Source: Paracoccaceae bacterium
GTDB lineage: Bacteria; Pseudomonadota; Alphaproteobacteria; Rhodobacterales; Rhodobacteraceae
NCBI GenBank assembly: GCA_029242355.1
Contig: JAQWUC010000012.1
Span: forward strand, 1 to 38,536
Reading direction: 5' to 3'
Length of the DNA stretch: 38,536 nt
Positions 1 through 7,340 of this stretch are shown in pieces. Position numbers and translations under genes: made by a program. The notes below the pieces were generated by a model. That model saw only the letters and a program-made list of their open reading frames with translations. It ran no database searches and was not told where the DNA came from. Numbering within the stretch: the first letter of the stretch is position 1; each line of letters begins with the position of its first letter.

Positions 1-1
1 C

Positions 2-103
2 CTTCTTCATGAACGTGGCGTAGATATTAGCTATGAATCCGTTAGATATTGGTGGCAAAGGTTTGGCTCTCAATTTGCACGTCAAATAAAAAAGTGAAGG
101 GTA
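2..103 (+). pseudogene. IS6-like transposase fragment (N-terminal piece)
   Basis: The frame starting at base 2 reads about 33 residues, including HERGVDISYESVRYWW and QRFGSQFARQIKK, then TGA. This resembles the segment just before the DDE domain of IS6-family transposases (typically ERG-D-SYETVR-W--FG). Reading through the TGA gives RVGSM, which again resembles the family, but no DDE catalytic domain follows, so the element is a decayed remnant. The 5' end lies outside the window, so an intact upstream part cannot be excluded. The family call comes from memory of the motif, not from a search. Confidence 0.55.
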
Positions 104-524
104 GGGAGTATGCAACCTAGTAACTTGAAACGACACCACGATTATAGATCAGATGCTTGAGCCGATTTGTCTGACAGCACCGCAAATTGGATTATTAAAA
201 CGCCTTTTTAAGTTCAATAATGAGGAATAATGCCGAATAGAAGAATCAAAAGCGGTGAACTTTTTTCTTTCAAGAAGGTATTCGCGAACAATTTTATTCA
301 CCAATAATCAGTTAAACCAGAAATAATTTGTGTTTTAACTTAAAAAAACATAGCTCATTAAATAACTATAATTATTCAAGAAACTAAATCTTTAATTATA
401 GAAATCTTGTTGCCACAAACTAGAATTTTTAAAGTCAATTAATTCTTTATAAAAAATGATTTTGAAATCCTGAAAACACTACTGGAATATCGCATCAAAT
501 AATATTATACATTTAATCGGGAAA
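104..524. other. Intergenic, no gene recognised
   Basis: About 420 bases of AT-rich sequence with stops in all frames. The first part may be further decayed transposase sequence, but I could not align it convincingly. The last 60 bases before the tRNA should carry its promoter; no good hexamer pair at normal spacing was found. Confidence 0.5.
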
Positions 525-601
525 GGCCCCTTAGCTCAGCTGGATAGAGCATCTGACTTCGAATCAGAGGGTCGGGAGTTCGAATCTCTCAGGGGTCACC
601 A
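525..601 (+). tRNA. tRNA-Arg (anticodon TCG)
   Basis: A full cloverleaf can be drawn. Acceptor GGCCCCT pairs with AGGGGTC (one G-U), D-arm sequence is TTAGCTCAGCTGGATAGAGC, anticodon stem TCTGA/TCAGA encloses the loop CTTCGAA with TCG at 559-561, and the T-loop has GTTCGAATC. The discriminator is A and CCA is encoded (599-601). It decodes CGA-type arginine codons. Its last 17 bases recur exactly at 2079-2095, so this gene appears to serve as an attachment site. Confidence 0.95.
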
Positions 602-1020
602 AACATCCATTTTATTTTTTTATTGTTATAAATCAATTATTTAAAAAAAATCTTTACAAACAGAACTAACAGTAACTTGCTCTTGTGTTGAAGATGCCAG
701 AAACTTTGGCCCACACACTGCGAAGATGCCTTCTAAGAATCGTACGAAATGTTTGTATGATGAATATTAAAAAGGGGTAAATGTATTTCATTTATATTTA
801 CCATCTTGAAATACTCACAATCAATCTTACTATTTAGCATGAAAACATTTTATTTTATAATCAATTATTTTATGACGTTGTTTACCACTGCTATCTTTGG
901 AACTGCTCACAATCCTTTTTATCTGAAGCCAGTGAGAATTAAAAAAGATGAGCATCATCACAGATAAAATCTTTGACTCAAAAAATTTCTTTGTTGTAGA
1001 GTTGGACAAGTTATAACTTT
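602..1020. other. Intergenic within the tRNA-Arg islet
   Basis: About 420 bases with no ORF of note and no recognisable gene remnant. TATAAC at 1012-1017 could be a -10 element for the structured RNA candidate that follows, but the possible -35 TTGTTG (991-996) is only 15 bases upstream, so the promoter call is weak. Confidence 0.4.
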
Positions 1021-1023
1021 GTG

Positions 1024-1137
1024 CAAAGGAGGTGGTTCATGTCTATAATTTTAGAATCAACCAGTTCCTATAAGATTTTATAGGAAATTGATTATTTAAT
1101 AATTAGGATGGGGAGACAAAAATATCTCCCCATTTTT
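1024..1137 (+). ncRNA. Candidate structured small RNA with SD-led 14-aa mini-ORF
   Basis: A very strong Shine-Dalgarno AAGGAGGTGG (1026-1035) precedes ATG at 1039, which opens a 14-codon ORF (MSIILESTSSYKIL, stop at 1081-1083). The ORF itself is folded: TGGTT/AACCA arms enclose TCTA/TAGA, then a perfect 9-bp hairpin TTCCTATAA/TTATAGGAA lies at 1065-1086. A strong terminator follows. No gene lies downstream on this strand, so it is not an attenuator for a neighbour. It may be a dual-function RNA, a leader-peptide relic or a free small RNA. The terminator and hairpins are directly visible; expression and function are inferred. Confidence 0.45.
1108..1137 (+). terminator. Rho-independent terminator
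   Basis: Perfect 9-bp stem ATGGGGAGA/TCTCCCCAT (1108-1116 and 1125-1133), 8-base A-rich loop and a run of five T. It ends the plus-strand RNA candidate at 1024-1137. Confidence 0.85.
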
Positions 1138-1208
1138 ATTGAATGTGTTGTAAGGTAAGAATTGTGGTGTCTATGATGATCTAACCAGAGTCACAGGCAT
1201 TTTTTATT

Positions 1209-1232
1209 GTCCAACATTGGACGCTTTTTAAT
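1209..1232 (+). terminator. Possible weak terminator
   Basis: GTCCAA-CA-TTGGAC (1209-1222) followed by GCTTTTTAATT. The stem is short with a two-base loop, so this is tentative. It lies just beyond the 3' end of the minus-strand methyltransferase and would act on plus-strand transcription. Confidence 0.3.
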
Positions 1233-1272
1233 TCCATTTAACTAGACGTAAACGCACTGACGTTAGTCCAAT

Positions 1273-1719
1273 CTAAATCCATCTTCTTACCTTTTGTCTA
1301 TACTCATTATATTTATTACCAAAAAGTTTTTCCATTGCTTCTTCTTCTGGAATTATCTGAAATTTGTTTATGTACCAAACAAAAAACATTAGAATTATTA
1401 TACCAAACCATGAACCAAAGAATAAAATTGTGCTAGAAATGACACAAAATAAACCAAGATACATTGGATTTCTTGTTATAGAAAAAATACCAGTTGTAAC
1501 TAAAGTTGTAGTTTCCTCTAGATTCATTGGGTTTACAGTTGTTTTATCTTTTTTGAACAAAAGAGTTGCCAACATTGCAGTTACTACTCCTAACAAAAGA
1601 ATTAACCCCCCAAATATTTCAATGTTTGGAAACTTAATAGGATTAATTAAATGCGTAGATGAATAATTTATAACAATACATATTAAAGCAATAATTGGGG
1701 GTGGTATTTTTGTTTTCAT
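1273..1719 (-). CDS. Membrane methyltransferase, isoprenylcysteine carboxyl methyltransferase/PEMT-like
   Basis: A small integral membrane protein of about 148 residues. It shows the signature of the phospholipid/isoprenylcysteine methyltransferase superfamily: TGIFSITRNPMYLG in the middle, a hydrophobic segment after it, and the C-terminal EEEAMEKLFGNKYNEYRQKVRRWI-type block, with the acidic pair and NEYR near the end, which binds S-adenosylmethionine. Three to four hydrophobic segments are visible. The ATG at 1719 is chosen over an upstream start 63 bases earlier because it opens the family-like sequence (MKTKIPPPI) and has AGGAG about 12 bases upstream. The substrate is unknown; bacterial members methylate lipids, small thiols or isoprenoids. 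It is the only protein gene inside the putative tRNA-Arg islet, which suggests it is cargo. Confidence 0.8.
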   Translation of the reverse strand: MKTKIPPPIIALICIVINYSSTHLINPIKFPNIEIFGGLILLLGVVTAMLATLLFKKDKTTVNPMNLEETTTLVTTGIFSITRNPMYLGLFCVISSTILFFGSWFGIIILMFFVWYINKFQIIPEEEAMEKLFGNKYNEYRQKVRRWI

Positions 1720-2136
1720 AATTTTTATATCTCCTGCCTGTAATAATACTATCGTTCTACACAGTGTGTATAACAGCACCAAATACTTTTATGTGTTTAG
1801 AGCCCAACATTTAACACCCAATCTAAAACCACCTTTGCAAAACAGATGATTTGTGTAAACTTGTTTGAATGAGGCCAAAAGTTATTATTTGAGCTAGTTA
1901 TACGTGATATCAGATTCTTGGTTTAGAAATGAAAGTAAATAACACAATTAGAACTGCAAAACGGAACTACAAAGACTTTACAACAGATTGAAAAATTATT
2001 ATGGAGAAAGCCAAAATATTACATAAAACAATATGTTAGGAGAAATTAAAATGGATAATCAACTCCAAGAAAATATCCTCTCTCAGGGGTCACCATAGTA
2101 AATTTAACTTCATAGGAAGATATATGCGAGTATTTA
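1720..2136. other. Intergenic, right part of the tRNA-Arg islet
   Basis: AT-rich, no gene seen. Contains the 17-bp tRNA-Arg 3'-end copy at 2079-2095 listed separately. No integrase remnant was recognised. Confidence 0.5.
2079..2095 (+). repeat. Direct repeat of the tRNA-Arg 3' end (putative att site)
   Basis: TCTCTCAGGGGTCACCA is identical to bases 585-601 (the 3' T-stem, acceptor and CCA of tRNA-Arg) and in the same orientation. Identity stops sharply on both sides. A 3'-terminal tRNA duplication is the classic footprint of tyrosine-integrase insertion. It would delimit a 1.5-kb islet (602-2095), although no integrase is present. Confidence 0.7.
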
Positions 2137-3498
2137 CTAAAATATATTTCCATACACATCTTCAGTTTTTCTCCCTGGAATCCAATCAGTACCCGCTAGT
2201 GGCACTCCAGCCATAGCTGCCGCCTCTATAGTAAGGGCACAAAGGTCCTCAGGTTCTAAATTTCTTACATCGGTTTTTCCACAAGCTCTGGCTAGCGTTT
2301 GCAACTCTAATGTCATCACTTTAAGATAGTTTTTTATACGATTACCACCAACAACAGGATCAAGGCGAGTGGTTAACTCCGGATCCTGAGTTGTAATACC
2401 GGCGGGATCTCTCCCTTCTTGCCAGTCATCATAACATCCAGCTTTTGTTCCTAATTTATTATATTCTGATTCAAAAACAGGATCGTTATCGCCTAAGGCA
2501 ATTAAAGCTGCAGTTCCAATCGAAACAACATCAGCACCCAAGGCTAAAGCCTTTGCAGCATCAGCACCTGATCTTATTCCACCAGAAATAATCAATTGAA
2601 CTTTTCGGTGAACATTTAAATCCTGCAATGCTTGCACGGCTGGTCTGATGCACGCCAGAGTCGGTTGACCAACATGTTCAATGAAAACATCTTGTGTTGC
2701 TGCAGTGCCTCCTTGCATTCCATCAAGAACCACGACATCAGCACCAGCTTTTATAGCGAGTGTAACATCATAATAGGGCCTAGCACCCCCAATTTTAACA
2801 TAAATTGGTTTTTCCCATCCAGTAATTTCACGAATTTCAAGAATTTTAATTTCTAAGTCGTCAGGTCCTGTCCAATCCGGGTGACGACAGGCAGAGCGTT
2901 GGTCAATGCCGATCGGTAGGTTTCGCATTTCAGCTACTCGATCAGAAATCTTTTGCCCTAATAACATACCACCTCCCCCAGGTTTGGCTCCCTGACCAAC
3001 AACAATTTCTATAGCATCAGCCTTTCGCATGTCGTCTGGATTCATACCATACCTACTCGGTAAATACTGGTAAACAAGCATTGATGAATGTTCTCGCTCC
3101 TCTGGAGTCATTCCACCATCCCCCGTAGTTGTTGAAGTACCAGCTGCACTAGCACCCCGTCCAAGAGCTTCTTTTGCATTCCCTGAGAGGGCTCCAAAAC
3201 TCATCCCAGCTATTGTTATAGGAATATTTAATAATAAAGGCTTTTTTGCGAATCGATCGCCCAAAACAACAGTTGTATTGCATGATTCCCTGTACCCCTC
3301 CAATGGGTACCTGGACATTGAGGCCCCCAACAAAAGTAAGTCGTCAAAATTAGGTAGTTTTCTTTTAGCTCCTCCTCCTCTAATATCATATATCCCAGTA
3401 GCAGCAGCTCGCCGAATTTCGGCATTAACTTCCGGAGAAAATGTCCAGGATTCTCTTGGTTCTGTTTGCGGAACACTATGATCTATTTTTTTATTCAT
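2137..3498 (-). CDS. mgsC: N-methylglutamate synthase subunit C (FMN-binding glutamate-synthase-like, GlxD)
   Basis: This 453-residue protein matches the FMN/synthase domain of glutamate synthase as found in MgsC/GlxD. The glycine-rich GAKPGGGGMLLGQKI stretch, the YVKIGG block, GADVVVLDGMQGGT and IISGGIRSGADAAKALALGAD are the TIM-barrel phosphate- and FMN-binding segments. The cysteine-rich 3Fe-4S motif of GltB is replaced by a CYDDWQEGRDPAGITTQDPEL-type segment, as is usual for GlxD. With MgsA and MgsB it would transfer ammonia to a 2-oxoglutarate-derived intermediate to make N-methylglutamate from glutamate and methylamine in the cytoplasm. It starts 7 bases after mgsB. The gmaS and mgd genes of the methylamine pathway are not in the window, so the exact substrate remains inferred. 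Confidence 0.85.
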   Translation of the reverse strand: MNKKIDHSVPQTEPRESWTFSPEVNAEIRRAAATGIYDIRGGGAKRKLPNFDDLLLLGASMSRYPLEGYRESCNTTVVLGDRFAKKPLLLNIPITIAGMSFGALSGNAKEALGRGASAAGTSTTTGDGGMTPEEREHSSMLVYQYLPSRYGMNPDDMRKADAIEIVVGQGAKPGGGGMLLGQKISDRVAEMRNLPIGIDQRSACRHPDWTGPDDLEIKILEIREITGWEKPIYVKIGGARPYYDVTLAIKAGADVVVLDGMQGGTAATQDVFIEHVGQPTLACIRPAVQALQDLNVHRKVQLIISGGIRSGADAAKALALGADVVSIGTAALIALGDNDPVFESEYNKLGTKAGCYDDWQEGRDPAGITTQDPELTTRLDPVVGGNRIKNYLKVMTLELQTLARACGKTDVRNLEPEDLCALTIEAAAMAGVPLAGTDWIPGRKTEDVYGNIF

Positions 3499-3505
3499 AA
3501 TTTTC

Positions 3506-4189
3506 TCAATATAAATTTACATTATCAATCTCAAAATTGTATAAGGTTCGAGCTGATCCGAATCTTCTGAATTCTTGAGGTTTCACACTACAATTTGATT
3601 TTTTTAAAAGCCTTTTCAGAGTTACCAAGTGCTCCTTGCGCATATCTTTTTCAATACAATCAGCACCTAGATTACTTACTTTTCCTCTAACAAAGATGTT
3701 AGCTTCATAAATCGAGTCTCCTAAGCCTTCTCCAGCATTACCAAGCACAACAAGATTTCCAGATTGAGCCATAAATCCCGCCATGTGACCAATATTACCT
3801 AGAACAACAATATCATTTCCCTTCATCGATATGCCACATCTACTCGACGCATTTCCTTTTATTAAAAGAACACCTCCATGACCAGTCGCACCAGCGTATT
3901 GGCTTGCATCACCCTCTATTATTATATCTCCGGACATCATATTTTCACCAACACCAGGACCAACGGAACCAAAAACATGAATCTTAGCCTTTTGGTTCAT
4001 TCCACCACAATAATAACCAGTTGATCCATGGATATTCACATTTATTTTAGCTTTCAACCCTACGGCAACGGCATGGCTACCTTTCGGGTTGCGTATTTCA
4101 TAAATCTTTTTTCCTTCTGTAATCTCAGATGTCTGAAGAGACTGATTGATTTCACGCAAACTATGCTTTTCAAGATCAAAAATTTTCAT
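3506..4189 (-). CDS. mgsB: N-methylglutamate synthase subunit B (GXGXG domain, GlxC)
   Basis: A 227-residue protein made of the GXGXG beta-helix domain that forms the C-terminal part of glutamate synthase large subunits. Repeated glycine turns are visible, for example GSTGYYCGGMNQ, GSVGPGVGENM, GDASQYAGATGHGG, GNIGHMAGFMAQSG and GNAGEGLGDSIY. In the separate-subunit enzyme it is the structural scaffold between the amidotransferase (MgsA) and the FMN subunit (MgsC). Its start overlaps the end of mgsA by 14 bases and mgsC follows after 7 bases, so the three are one translationally coupled operon. Confidence 0.87.
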   Translation of the reverse strand: MKIFDLEKHSLREINQSLQTSEITEGKKIYEIRNPKGSHAVAVGLKAKINVNIHGSTGYYCGGMNQKAKIHVFGSVGPGVGENMMSGDIIIEGDASQYAGATGHGGVLLIKGNASSRCGISMKGNDIVVLGNIGHMAGFMAQSGNLVVLGNAGEGLGDSIYEANIFVRGKVSNLGADCIEKDMRKEHLVTLKRLLKKSNCSVKPQEFRRFGSARTLYNFEIDNVNLY

Positions 4190-5084
4190 GATTGTGTTTC
4201 CAAAAATATACTGTCGCCGGTTCTGGCTCCCATACTATTGCTTCATTAATATTGGGAAGGTCTGTTAGGGCTCGATATTCAGAACCAAATGCCACATAAT
4301 CATCCGTTTCAGCTAGTACAGCAGGCTTACACGCTATTCTATCTCTGAGAACAGCAAATCCTTCCTTGGTTCCAACAACAAAAGAAAAAAACCCATCCAA
4401 ATCGTCAAGGCTACTGTTTAAAGCAACTTCAAGTGTCATTCCAGACGAAATTTTATCTGATAAATAGGATGCAGCAACCTCTGAATCATTATCTGTTTCA
4501 AACTGAATTCCACGTCTTATCAAATTTCTTCGAACGCTGTTATGATTCGAGAGTGAACCGTTGTGAACTAAACACTGATCAGACCCAGTTGAAAAGGGAT
4601 GCGCGCCCATCAATGTAACTAAAGATTCAGTAGCCATTCTAGTATGTCCAATCCCATGAGTTCCGTTAAAATTATTAACTTTAAATTGATTTACAAAATC
4701 AACTGAAGAACCAACTTCCTTAAAAATTTCAATTGCATTACCTTTAGACAAAATCCTTGGAGCACTTTTAAGTTCAGATAAAAGTGTGAGAACCAACTCA
4801 TAATCAGCTATTAAAAATTGTAGAACTACATGACTCCCGCGAAACTTAAGCGAAAACTTATCCTTCAACTCTTTACATAATATGGACTCCATTTCTTTTA
4901 CAGAAGATAAATTTTCAAACCTTAGAGTCAATTTCATATTAAACCGAGTTGGCCTTGAATATAGGGCTAAACCTGCGCTATCGGGACCTCGATCTGACAT
5001 TTTAATTAACATCTCTCCGATAAGAGCTCCTAGTTTAGGTTCCAATTCTGAGTTTTTTAGAAACAAACCAACGATTCCGCACAT
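4176..5084 (-). CDS. mgsA: N-methylglutamate synthase subunit A (class II glutamine amidotransferase, GlxB)
   Basis: Class II glutamine amidotransferase of about 302 residues. Translation starts at MCGIVGLF so that Cys2 becomes the N-terminal nucleophile; the reading frame extends 10 codons further upstream but that would bury the cysteine. AGGTG sits 5 bases before this ATG. Other family blocks are SDRGPDSAGLALY, THGIGHTRMATES (with the conserved Arg), HPFSTGSDQCLVHNGSLSNH and ETDNDSEVAASYL. It releases ammonia from glutamine for the synthase. First gene of mgsABC. A palindrome lies about 90 bases upstream, overlapping a plausible promoter shared with the divergent MFS gene. Confidence 0.88.
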   Translation of the reverse strand: MCGIVGLFLKNSELEPKLGALIGEMLIKMSDRGPDSAGLALYSRPTRFNMKLTLRFENLSSVKEMESILCKELKDKFSLKFRGSHVVLQFLIADYELVLTLLSELKSAPRILSKGNAIEIFKEVGSSVDFVNQFKVNNFNGTHGIGHTRMATESLVTLMGAHPFSTGSDQCLVHNGSLSNHNSVRRNLIRRGIQFETDNDSEVAASYLSDKISSGMTLEVALNSSLDDLDGFFSFVVGTKEGFAVLRDRIACKPAVLAETDDYVAFGSEYRALTDLPNINEAIVWEPEPATVYFWKHNHENF

Positions 5085-5173
5085 ATTACACCTATTTTCT
5101 CTGGGTAGTAGCAATTCACCTAGCTTATTTCACATACGAAGCATAAAAACTCCGTATCTTTTTATATAAGTTA

Positions 5174-5190
5174 TGTTTACCAAGTAAACA
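5174..5190. promoter_or_regulatory. 17-bp palindrome, candidate operator
   Basis: TGTTTAC-caa-GTAAACA is a perfect inverted repeat with 7-base arms in the divergent mgsA/MFS intergenic region. On the minus strand it contains TTTACT, which sits 16 bases before TATAAA, a credible mgsA promoter. A bound dimeric repressor would therefore block mgsA and possibly the MFS gene. No regulator gene is adjacent, so the cognate protein is unknown. Confidence 0.5.
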
Positions 5191-5245
5191 GGGCAATTAA
5201 AAAATTTTTACTAATTTAAGTCAAAAATCAGGAAAATAATTCGTT

Positions 5246-6430
5246 ATGTTTAAAGAAAAAACTATCAGTGAGTTATCTGTGAATCTGATGAACCTGACCC
5301 CAATCTTTTTATCAAGCTTTGGATTGGGAATGGCTTTTGGCGGTTACATACCTTTAATTTCACTGTGGTTAAATACTCTTGATATTTCATTCTCAAGTAT
5401 TGGTTTAATTACTGGAGCAAGTTCAGTTGGTGTCATTATTAGCGCTTATTTTGGTCCAAGGGTTGTTACAAAAATTGGTTATTTGAAAGGGGCTGTGTAT
5501 GGTATTTTCATAGCTTCAATTGCAGGGGTATTATTTAGATTTTGTAAAACAGAGGAGATGTGGATCCTATTAAGGATATTAGCTGGACTAGGTTTTGGAC
5601 TACACTGGGTAATATCTGAAGCCTGGTTAGGACAACTTGTTTCAAAAAGGAATCGAACTCGAGCAATGTCATTTTATGTCGTTTCTATGGCATTAGGGTT
5701 TTCAGCTGGTCCAATAATTATTTGGATCACAGAAATATCGAGCTTGGTTCCATTTTTTCTCATTGGCGGATTACAGACCATTTCAGTAATCCCTTTAGTT
5801 TGGTTGCGAAATGTCCAACCAAAGCAAGGAACCGAATTCCGGAAATCGCCATTTTTTTTAATAAAAGCAGGCCCAACAATTGCCGCTGGTTGCATTTTAG
5901 TAGGATTAATCGATTTATCGCTAATTAGTTTACTACCTGTTTTAGTGAATAGAATTCCAGATTCAGTCAGTTCACTTGCTTATCTTTTACCCATAGTTGG
6001 CGGAATTGGAACAGTATTTATGCAATATCCGTTAGTAATACTCTCTGAAAAATTTGGTAACCGCCGAACGGCGTATTTAGTTACTACTCTAGGTATGTTC
6101 TCATGTGCATTAATTCCATTTTTCTTAAAATCCGCTCTTATTGCACTAACGTTAACTTTTCTTGGCTCTGGCTTAGTATACTTTATGTATACTATATCTT
6201 TAGCGCTACTCTCAGAACGCTTTAAAGGAACCAAACTGATCTCAGCAAATGCCTCATTCATCATTTTGTTTGAACTGTCTAATTTAATAGGACCAATAGT
6301 TGCAGGTGGATTTCTGGACAAATCGATTAAATTAGGACTAAGTTTTTTCATCATTTCAATTGGAATATTGTATATATTTATAGCACGAATTCGCGACTTC
6401 CAAAGAAACAAAAATAAGTTTAGAATATAA
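5246..6430 (+). CDS. MFS transporter (YcaD-like)
   Basis: A 394-residue major facilitator protein with about 12 hydrophobic segments, within the usual length. The first half has GYIPLISLWLNTL, GVIISAYFGPRVVTKIGY and RILAGLGFGLHWVISEAWLG; the ISEAWL segment after TM4 is typical of the YcaD branch of the family. Residues KRNRTRAM form the basic cytoplasmic loop after it. It is divergent from the mgs operon and separated from it by 160 bases including a palindrome, so the two could be co-regulated and the transporter might move a related amine or amino acid. Substrate is not deducible from sequence. Confidence 0.8.
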   Translation: MFKEKTISELSVNLMNLTPIFLSSFGLGMAFGGYIPLISLWLNTLDISFSSIGLITGASSVGVIISAYFGPRVVTKIGYLKGAVYGIFIASIAGVLFRFCKTEEMWILLRILAGLGFGLHWVISEAWLGQLVSKRNRTRAMSFYVVSMALGFSAGPIIIWITEISSLVPFFLIGGLQTISVIPLVWLRNVQPKQGTEFRKSPFFLIKAGPTIAAGCILVGLIDLSLISLLPVLVNRIPDSVSSLAYLLPIVGGIGTVFMQYPLVILSEKFGNRRTAYLVTTLGMFSCALIPFFLKSALIALTLTFLGSGLVYFMYTISLALLSERFKGTKLISANASFIILFELSNLIGPIVAGGFLDKSIKLGLSFFIISIGILYIFIARIRDFQRNKNKFRI

Positions 6431-6475
6431 TATTAATCGGTTTGGAACTGAGTTAGACGCAAATGTGAGGTGACT

Positions 6476-6904
6476 ATGAGTAATCAAGAATTTACATTCC
6501 TAGGCAATACCATGGAAAATGTTAGCATAAAATACGGAATTTTTCTTGTAATGTGGGGGGCCGTGATAACTTGGCTTAGCCAAAGTGAATCCTTTACTTC
6601 ATGGATCCCAGCACTTCTAGGGCTTCCAATATTCTTATTTGGATGGTTAACGCGCTTAAAACCCTCAAAGAAAAAACTTTTTATGCATTTTGCTGTTTTT
6701 TTTGGACTTTTAGCTTTCCTAAGTGGTATCGATTTTGTTAGAGGTATAGGATCTGAATTAGGACCATTTTCTAATCCATATGCAGGAAGCTCAAAACTTT
6801 TTCTTTTAACAACAGGAGGATTATATTGTTTTCTTTGTATCAAATCATTTAAATTTGCACGACTTAACAATTCTCTCAAAAATGCCGATGAAACTCAAAG
6901 CTAG
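6476..6904 (+). CDS. Hypothetical four-helix membrane protein
   Basis: About 142 residues with four hydrophobic stretches: KYGIFLVMWGAVITWL, WIPALLGLPIFLFGWL, LFMHFAVFFGLLAFLSGI and LFLLTTGGLYCFLCI. ATG at 6476 is preferred over GTG at 6470 because GAGGTG ends only three bases before it and would overlap the GTG. I do not recognise the family. It follows the MFS gene by about 45 bases on the same strand and overlaps the next ORF by 23 bases, so the three may be co-transcribed. Confidence 0.65.
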   Translation: MSNQEFTFLGNTMENVSIKYGIFLVMWGAVITWLSQSESFTSWIPALLGLPIFLFGWLTRLKPSKKKLFMHFAVFFGLLAFLSGIDFVRGIGSELGPFSNPYAGSSKLFLLTTGGLYCFLCIKSFKFARLNNSLKNADETQS

Positions 6905-7331
6905 ACAAATCGTTGAAGAAAATCTTACGGTGGTATCTACGGTGTTTAACTTCATAAACATAAAGGTGTTTTTAGTTTTATTCTTAAATATATTTTTTGT
7001 GAACACAACTTTGGCAGCTACTATGACATGCGTCATACCAGAAAATAGTGAAACCTCCGACCCAAGTGCCTACATCAAATTGTTTGAGGCAAAAACAATT
7101 ATTGAGTTTAATAAAAACCGTAATGTTACTAAATTTTATAGCCCTGGCTGTAATAAATTTGAAAGCATCTCACGCTGGACGAACAAGCTACTTATACAAT
7201 GCGTCTCCAATAACGCTGAGTTACTTAAATTAAAAATAAATACACAAACTCTAAACTTTACCAAAATTCATTCAAGAAAACAGGAAGAACACCTTATCTT
7301 GAGTGGCTTTTGCCGAGAAGCTACTGACTAA
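6882..7331 (+). CDS. Hypothetical secreted protein
   Basis: About 149 residues. An N-terminal basic segment and a long hydrophobic stretch (VFLVLFLNIFFVNTTLA) followed by ATM look like a signal peptide with cleavage after TLA. The mature part is small, polar and has four cysteines (TCVIP, PGCNKF, IQCVSN, GFCREA), which could form two disulfides in the periplasm. There are two candidate starts (ATG 6882 and 6888), neither with a clear ribosome site; the overlap with the preceding gene suggests translational coupling. Family not recognised. Confidence 0.5.
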   Translation: MPMKLKARQIVEENLTVVSTVFNFINIKVFLVLFLNIFFVNTTLAATMTCVIPENSETSDPSAYIKLFEAKTIIEFNKNRNVTKFYSPGCNKFESISRWTNKLLIQCVSNNAELLKLKINTQTLNFTKIHSRKQEEHLILSGFCREATD

Positions 7332-7340
7332 AAAAGAAAA

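Noticed and set aside
104-330. Continuation of the IS6-like transposase
   Set aside because: A few residues look suggestive after the stop (RVGSM), but no DDE motif or terminal inverted repeat could be shown.
1364-1666. 100-codon plus-strand ORF
   Set aside because: Exact antisense shadow of the membrane methyltransferase, which has clear family motifs.
2079-2095. Second tRNA gene
   Set aside because: Only the last 17 bases match; no D-arm or anticodon arm precedes them.
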